From NCBI GenBank assembly GCA_937894665.1, contig CALAWF010000064.1:1-9055 (forward strand): DNA of 9,055 nt, given 5' to 3'. The stretch comes from an uncultured bacterium. Its GTDB lineage: Bacteria > Cyanobacteriota > Vampirovibrionia > Gastranaerophilales > Gastranaerophilaceae. A model generated the notes under the pieces. It was not told where the DNA came from and ran no database searches. It worked only from the letters and a program-made list of their open reading frames with translations. The position numbers were made by a program, and so were the translations under genes. Shown in pieces: positions 7,691 to 9,055 of this stretch. The number at the start of each line of letters is the position of its first letter. Position 1 is the first letter of the stretch.

Positions 7691-7752
7691 TTCCATACAC
7701 CTTAAACTACTAGCATATCCTTACTAGCACAGATTTACCCCATAACCGAATC

Positions 7753-7787
7753 AGAGATTTTACAAATAACTTGTAAAATCTCTTTTT
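7753..7787 (+). terminator. Intrinsic terminator of the 79-aa protein gene
   Basis: The perfect 13-bp inverted repeat AGAGATTTTACAA / TTGTAAAATCTCT (7753-7765 with 7771-7783) has a 5-nt loop and ends in a TTTTT run. It lies 62 bp past the stop codon and just before the first copy of the tandem repeat. Confidence 0.9.
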
Positions 7788-7793
7788 GTATTG

Positions 7794-7810
7794 TAACAAG
7801 TTCTTAACAA
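7794..7810 (+). promoter_or_regulatory. Paired TAACAA direct repeat upstream of small RNA copy 1
   Basis: TAACAA occurs at 7794-7799 and 7805-7810, an 11-bp period that places both on one face of the helix. The pair begins about 31 bp upstream of the -35 element. The same pair with the same spacing is kept in copy 2 (7986-7991, 7997-8002) although nearby bases differ. It could be an activator site; the regulator is unknown. Confidence 0.4.
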
Positions 7811-7824
7811 TAGAAGTAAAAAGT

Positions 7825-7852
7825 TAAAGTTCTCTAAAAAACTAGCCGATAT
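7825..7852 (+). promoter_or_regulatory. Sigma-28 (FliA/SigD-type) promoter, copy 1
   Basis: The sequence reads TAAAGTTC, 12 nt, GCCGATAT. The known consensus is TAAAGTTT-N11-GCCGATAA for E. coli FliA and TAAA-N15-GCCGATAT for B. subtilis SigD. Copy 1 matches the -10 fully and the -35 at 7 of 8 bases, with a spacer one base over the average. Transcription should start near 7859. A sigma-70 reading (TATAAA at 7852) lacks a usable -35. Confidence 0.7.
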
Positions 7853-7858
7853 ATAAAA

Positions 7859-7955
7859 TGTAATTAAAATCAAAAATCAAATTTAATTGACACTAATAAT
7901 TTTTCCTCCTTTTCCCCTACTACTACTAAACGGAACCCTCACAGGTTCCTTTTTT
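7859..7955 (+). ncRNA. Predicted small regulatory RNA, copy 1 (~97 nt)
   Basis: This is a predicted transcript between the sigma-28-like promoter and the terminator ending at 7955. There is no ORF of note: the one ATG is followed at once by TAA. The body is very poor in G and should be mostly single-stranded, ending in the GGAACC/GGTTCC hairpin. It contains CCTCCTTTTCCCC (7905-7917), a pyrimidine tract that mimics the anti-Shine-Dalgarno tail of 16S rRNA, so the RNA could block ribosome binding sites; AAAAGGAGG at 7437-7445 before the 79-aa gene pairs with nine bases of it. The body is identical in copy 2 while flanks differ, as expected if the RNA is the conserved product. No known RNA family is recognised; the 5' end is estimated. 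Confidence 0.6.
7932..7955 (+). terminator. Intrinsic terminator of small RNA copy 1
   Basis: GGAACC (7932-7937) and GGTTCC (7944-7949) form a 6-bp stem with a 6-nt loop, followed by TTTTTT (7950-7955). The orientation agrees with the promoter upstream. Confidence 0.85.
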
Positions 7956-7985
7956 ATTGCCCCAAATTAGATACTAAAAAATTTG

Positions 7986-8002
7986 TAACAACTTCTTAAC
8001 AA
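7986..8002 (+). promoter_or_regulatory. Paired TAACAA direct repeat upstream of small RNA copy 2
   Basis: TAACAA is found at 7986-7991 and 7997-8002, again with an 11-bp period, matching copy 1. The spacer differs by one base (CTTCT instead of GTTCT), so the hexamers themselves are the kept part. Confidence 0.4.
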
Positions 8003-8017
8003 TACAAAGTAAAAAAT

Positions 8018-8045
8018 TAAAGTTTTCTAAAAAACTGACCGATAT
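8018..8045 (+). promoter_or_regulatory. Sigma-28 (FliA/SigD-type) promoter, copy 2
   Basis: The sequence reads TAAAGTTT, 12 nt, ACCGATAT. The -35 is a full match to the FliA consensus, and the -10 has its first G changed to A. Relative to copy 1, the -35 is better and the -10 slightly worse, so the two promoters may differ in strength. Transcription should start near 8052. Confidence 0.65.
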
Positions 8046-8051
8046 ATAAAA

Positions 8052-8148
8052 TGTAATTAAAATCAAAAATCAAATTTAATTGACACTAATAATTTTTCCT
8101 CCTTTTCCCCTACTACTACTAAACGGAACCCTCACAGGTTCCTTTTTT
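8052..8148 (+). ncRNA. Predicted small regulatory RNA, copy 2 (~97 nt)
   Basis: This is a predicted twin of the RNA at 7859-7955 with the same sequence throughout, including the CCTCCTTTT tract (8098-8106) and the terminator hairpin. Its last ~30 nt overlap the 3' end of the DUF2752 gene on the opposite strand, so it is also antisense to that mRNA over a short stretch. Confidence 0.6.
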
Positions 8149-8433
8149 ATTGCTTTTAAATGATTGTTTTATCATTAAAATCCATATCAAGAAAAATAGA
8201 GGAGCTACAATCACGACAAGATGATTATATTCGTACGCTTGCCTGAATTCAAACCTACTCAAAGCCGCAAAAGCTCTTGTCATCCCACAGCCTAAACATT
8301 CATGATGAAACAATAACTTAAAAAGACAAAACACCTTAAAATGAGCCATTACAGCCAAATTTGCCAACAAAATACACCACAACGGTAACGACAAAACAAA
8401 TATTCGATTTATCAAGATTTTATCTATTTTCAT
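8119..8433 (-). CDS. DUF2752 small membrane protein, 104 aa
   Basis: The signature of DUF2752 is clear: ECLGCGMTRAFAAL at residues 45-58 (C46, C49, G50, T52, R53), then FEFRQAYEYNHL with the conserved Asn70, matching the family pattern CPxCGxTRA...GdfxxAxxxN. Two hydrophobic segments flank it (about residues 11-30 and 72-88), so it is an integral membrane protein of about the usual family length. The molecular function is unknown; the CxxC pair might bind metal or be redox active. The ATG at 8433 has only a weak GAGA upstream, 8 nt away. The gene starts 14 bp from the terminator hairpin of the TM2 gene, so it may be expressed by read-through. The last 11 residues (SNKKGTCEGSV) are encoded by the copy-2 repeat, suggesting the original C-terminus was replaced. 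Confidence 0.85.
   Translation of the reverse strand: MKIDKILINRIFVLSLPLWCILLANLAVMAHFKVFCLFKLLFHHECLGCGMTRAFAALSRFEFRQAYEYNHLVVIVAPLFFLIWILMIKQSFKSNKKGTCEGSV
8125..8148 (+). terminator. Intrinsic terminator of small RNA copy 2
   Basis: This is the same GGAACC/GGTTCC stem with TTTTTT (8143-8148) as in copy 1. It lies inside the coding end of the DUF2752 gene on the other strand. Confidence 0.85.
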
Positions 8434-8447
8434 ATCAATCTCTAAAA

Positions 8448-8480
8448 GAAAAGCAGTACCGAAAATCGATACTGCTTTTT
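8448..8480 (-). terminator. Terminator after the TM2 gene (bidirectional shape)
   Basis: AAAAGCAGTA (8449-8458) pairs with TACTGCTTTT (8470-8479), and an inner CG pair closes an A/T loop. On the minus strand the stem is followed by CTTTTAG; the plus strand also has TTTTT. It lies 17 bp past the TM2 stop and 14 bp before the DUF2752 start. Confidence 0.75.
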
Positions 8481-8496
8481 CTCAATTATTATTTAG

Positions 8497-8886
8497 CTAC
8501 GAAGCAGAACCTGCTGCAACTCCAGCACCTAAAGCGGCAAAGAAAATTGCCAATTGTAATAAAACATAAAGAATTGCCATTACAATAAATGCTATATAAA
8601 CATAGCCAAGCCAATTAATTCTTTCATATAATTCGCTTCCATCGTCATGTTTCCAAGCACCAACAGCGATTGTAATACCATCTACCAAAGCCCAGATTGC
8701 AGAGATTGGAGCTAGACAAAAAGTAAGAGTCATAATTGCCATTGCCCATGCAGAACCTGTTTTACCGGTATAAAAACGATGAGCACCAAATGCACCTAAC
8801 GTCCAACACAACATCATTGTTGCAACCCAGTTTTTACCTTCTAATTTGTTCAAAGTTGTATCTGAACCATATTCTGTAATAGCCAT
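8497..8886 (-). CDS. TM2-domain membrane protein, 129 aa
   Basis: TM2 domain (PF05154-type) features are plain: a first hydrophobic helix (about 20-33), the signature GAFGAHRFYTGKTG (31-44), a second helix (about 46-62), then IWALVDGITIAVGAW (64-78) followed by the acidic DDGS. A third, long hydrophobic segment (93-125) rich in Ala and Gly ends the protein, longer than a bare TM2 domain. AAGGAG lies 8 nt before the ATG, a good start. The bacterial family has no settled function. It lies 26 bp downstream of another small membrane-protein gene (stop at 8913) and probably shares its mRNA, with a terminator after it. TM2 and DUF2752 genes are, as far as I recall, often neighbours in other genomes, suggesting a shared membrane role. 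Confidence 0.9.
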   Translation of the reverse strand: MAITEYGSDTTLNKLEGKNWVATMMLCWTLGAFGAHRFYTGKTGSAWAMAIMTLTFCLAPISAIWALVDGITIAVGAWKHDDGSELYERINWLGYVYIAFIVMAILYVLLQLAIFFAALGAGVAAGSAS

Positions 8887-8912
8887 TTAAAAATCTCCTT
8901 TTAATTCTTTAC

Positions 8913-9055
8913 TTATGATTGTCCTGCAAATATTGTTGCGACTGTAAGTAAGTTTGACAACATACCTACAACAATTGACAATACTAATAAAACGCCTAAT
9001 ACAATTGCTACAACTTTGTTATAATCTGTTAAAGCTTTTCCTTTAGCATCATTGA
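8913..9055 (-). CDS. C-terminal part of a small membrane protein, possibly a second TM2-type protein (partial)
   Basis: Only the last 46 residues are in the window; the frame is open to the right edge and ends at TAA 8913-8915. The fragment begins NDAKGKALTDYNKV and continues with a hydrophobic helix (VVAIVLGVLLVLSIVVGML), ending TIFAGQS. The DAKGK segment followed by a C-terminal helix resembles the DDGS-plus-helix end of the TM2 protein downstream, and similar acidic-Gly segments end TM2 domains, so a TM2 paralogue is a fair guess. The AATAAAACGCC-type codon use is like its neighbours. It lies 26 bp upstream of the TM2 gene, with no terminator between, so the two are probably co-transcribed. 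The N-terminal sequence would decide the family. Confidence 0.6.
   Translation of the reverse strand, partial: NDAKGKALTDYNKVVAIVLGVLLVLSIVVGMLSNLLTVATIFAGQS

Larger units (their letters stand above)
7791..7960 (+). repeat. Tandem direct repeat, copy 1 (170 bp)
   Basis: This copy matches 7983-8153. The 3' 115 bp (7846-7960) is identical to 8039-8153. The 5' 55 bp carries six substitutions and one indel relative to copy 2. The copies are separated by 22 bp (7961-7982). Each contains a TAACAA pair, a sigma-28-like promoter, a G-poor stretch and a terminator, in the same order and orientation. Confidence 0.95.
7983..8153 (+). repeat. Tandem direct repeat, copy 2 (171 bp)
   Basis: This is the second copy of the unit at 7791-7960, identical from 8039 to 8153. 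Its 3' end runs into the 3' end of the convergent DUF2752 gene and supplies that gene's last codons. Confidence 0.95.

Noticed and set aside
7461..7696. Two minus-strand ORFs of 67 and 69 aa opposite the 79-aa gene
   Set aside because: They are shadows of a plus-strand gene that has a strong ribosome binding site and signal peptide; neither has a credible start.
7791..8153. CRISPR array or integrase attachment-site explanation for the direct repeats
   Set aside because: Only two long units, no spacers of regular length, no cas or recombinase gene nearby, and the unit reads as promoter-RNA-terminator.
8361..8588. 75-aa plus-strand ORF
   Set aside because: It runs antisense through the start of DUF2752 and the end of the TM2 gene and has a low-complexity Lys/Gln/Leu composition; it is a shadow.

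Overview
The window is AT-rich (roughly 30% G+C by eye) and chromosomal in character. It comes from a diderm bacterium: two AsmA-like envelope proteins, a SIMPL (YggE-type) protein and secreted proteins with classical signal peptides are present. Good AGGAG-type ribosome binding sites and many hairpin-plus-T-run terminators are visible. The style recalls host-associated Vampirovibrionia/Melainabacteria (Gastranaerophilales), but no marker gene is present, so that placement is a guess.

Layout. 1-1401 (minus) is the N-terminal part of an AsmA-like protein that runs off the left edge. 1464-5216 (minus) is a large AsmA/TamB-like protein of 1250 aa, separated from the first by a strong terminator hairpin. 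5387-6115 (minus) is a membrane-anchored SIMPL-domain protein. Diverging from it, 6251-7054 (plus) is a secreted M48-peptidase-like protein whose HExxH zinc motif reads NELGH. 7055-7450 is non-coding, with a terminator and a patch of degenerate palindromic repeat remnants. 7451-7690 (plus) is a small secreted or membrane-anchored His/Arg-rich protein. 7691-8118 is non-coding and holds a terminator plus a tandem pair of ~170-bp direct repeats. 8119-8433 (minus) is a DUF2752 protein, 8497-8886 (minus) a TM2-domain protein, and 8913-9055 (minus) the C-terminal end of another small membrane protein.

The most interesting element is the duplicated unit at 7791-7960 and 7983-8153. Each copy has, in order, a paired TAACAA direct repeat, a near-consensus sigma-28 (FliA/SigD) promoter, about 95 nt of G-poor non-coding sequence and an intrinsic terminator. 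The transcribed part is identical over 115 bp, while the upstream part has several differences. The predicted RNA carries a CCTCCTTTT stretch that mimics the 16S rRNA anti-Shine-Dalgarno tail and pairs with the ribosome binding site of the neighbouring small gene. I interpret the pair as twin sigma-28-driven small regulatory RNAs; this is inferred from sequence alone.

Most of the genes concern the cell envelope: lipid or outer-membrane homeostasis (AsmA pair), stress-linked SIMPL protein, a possible pseudoprotease, and small membrane proteins of the TM2/DUF2752 type. No complete metabolic pathway is encoded here.
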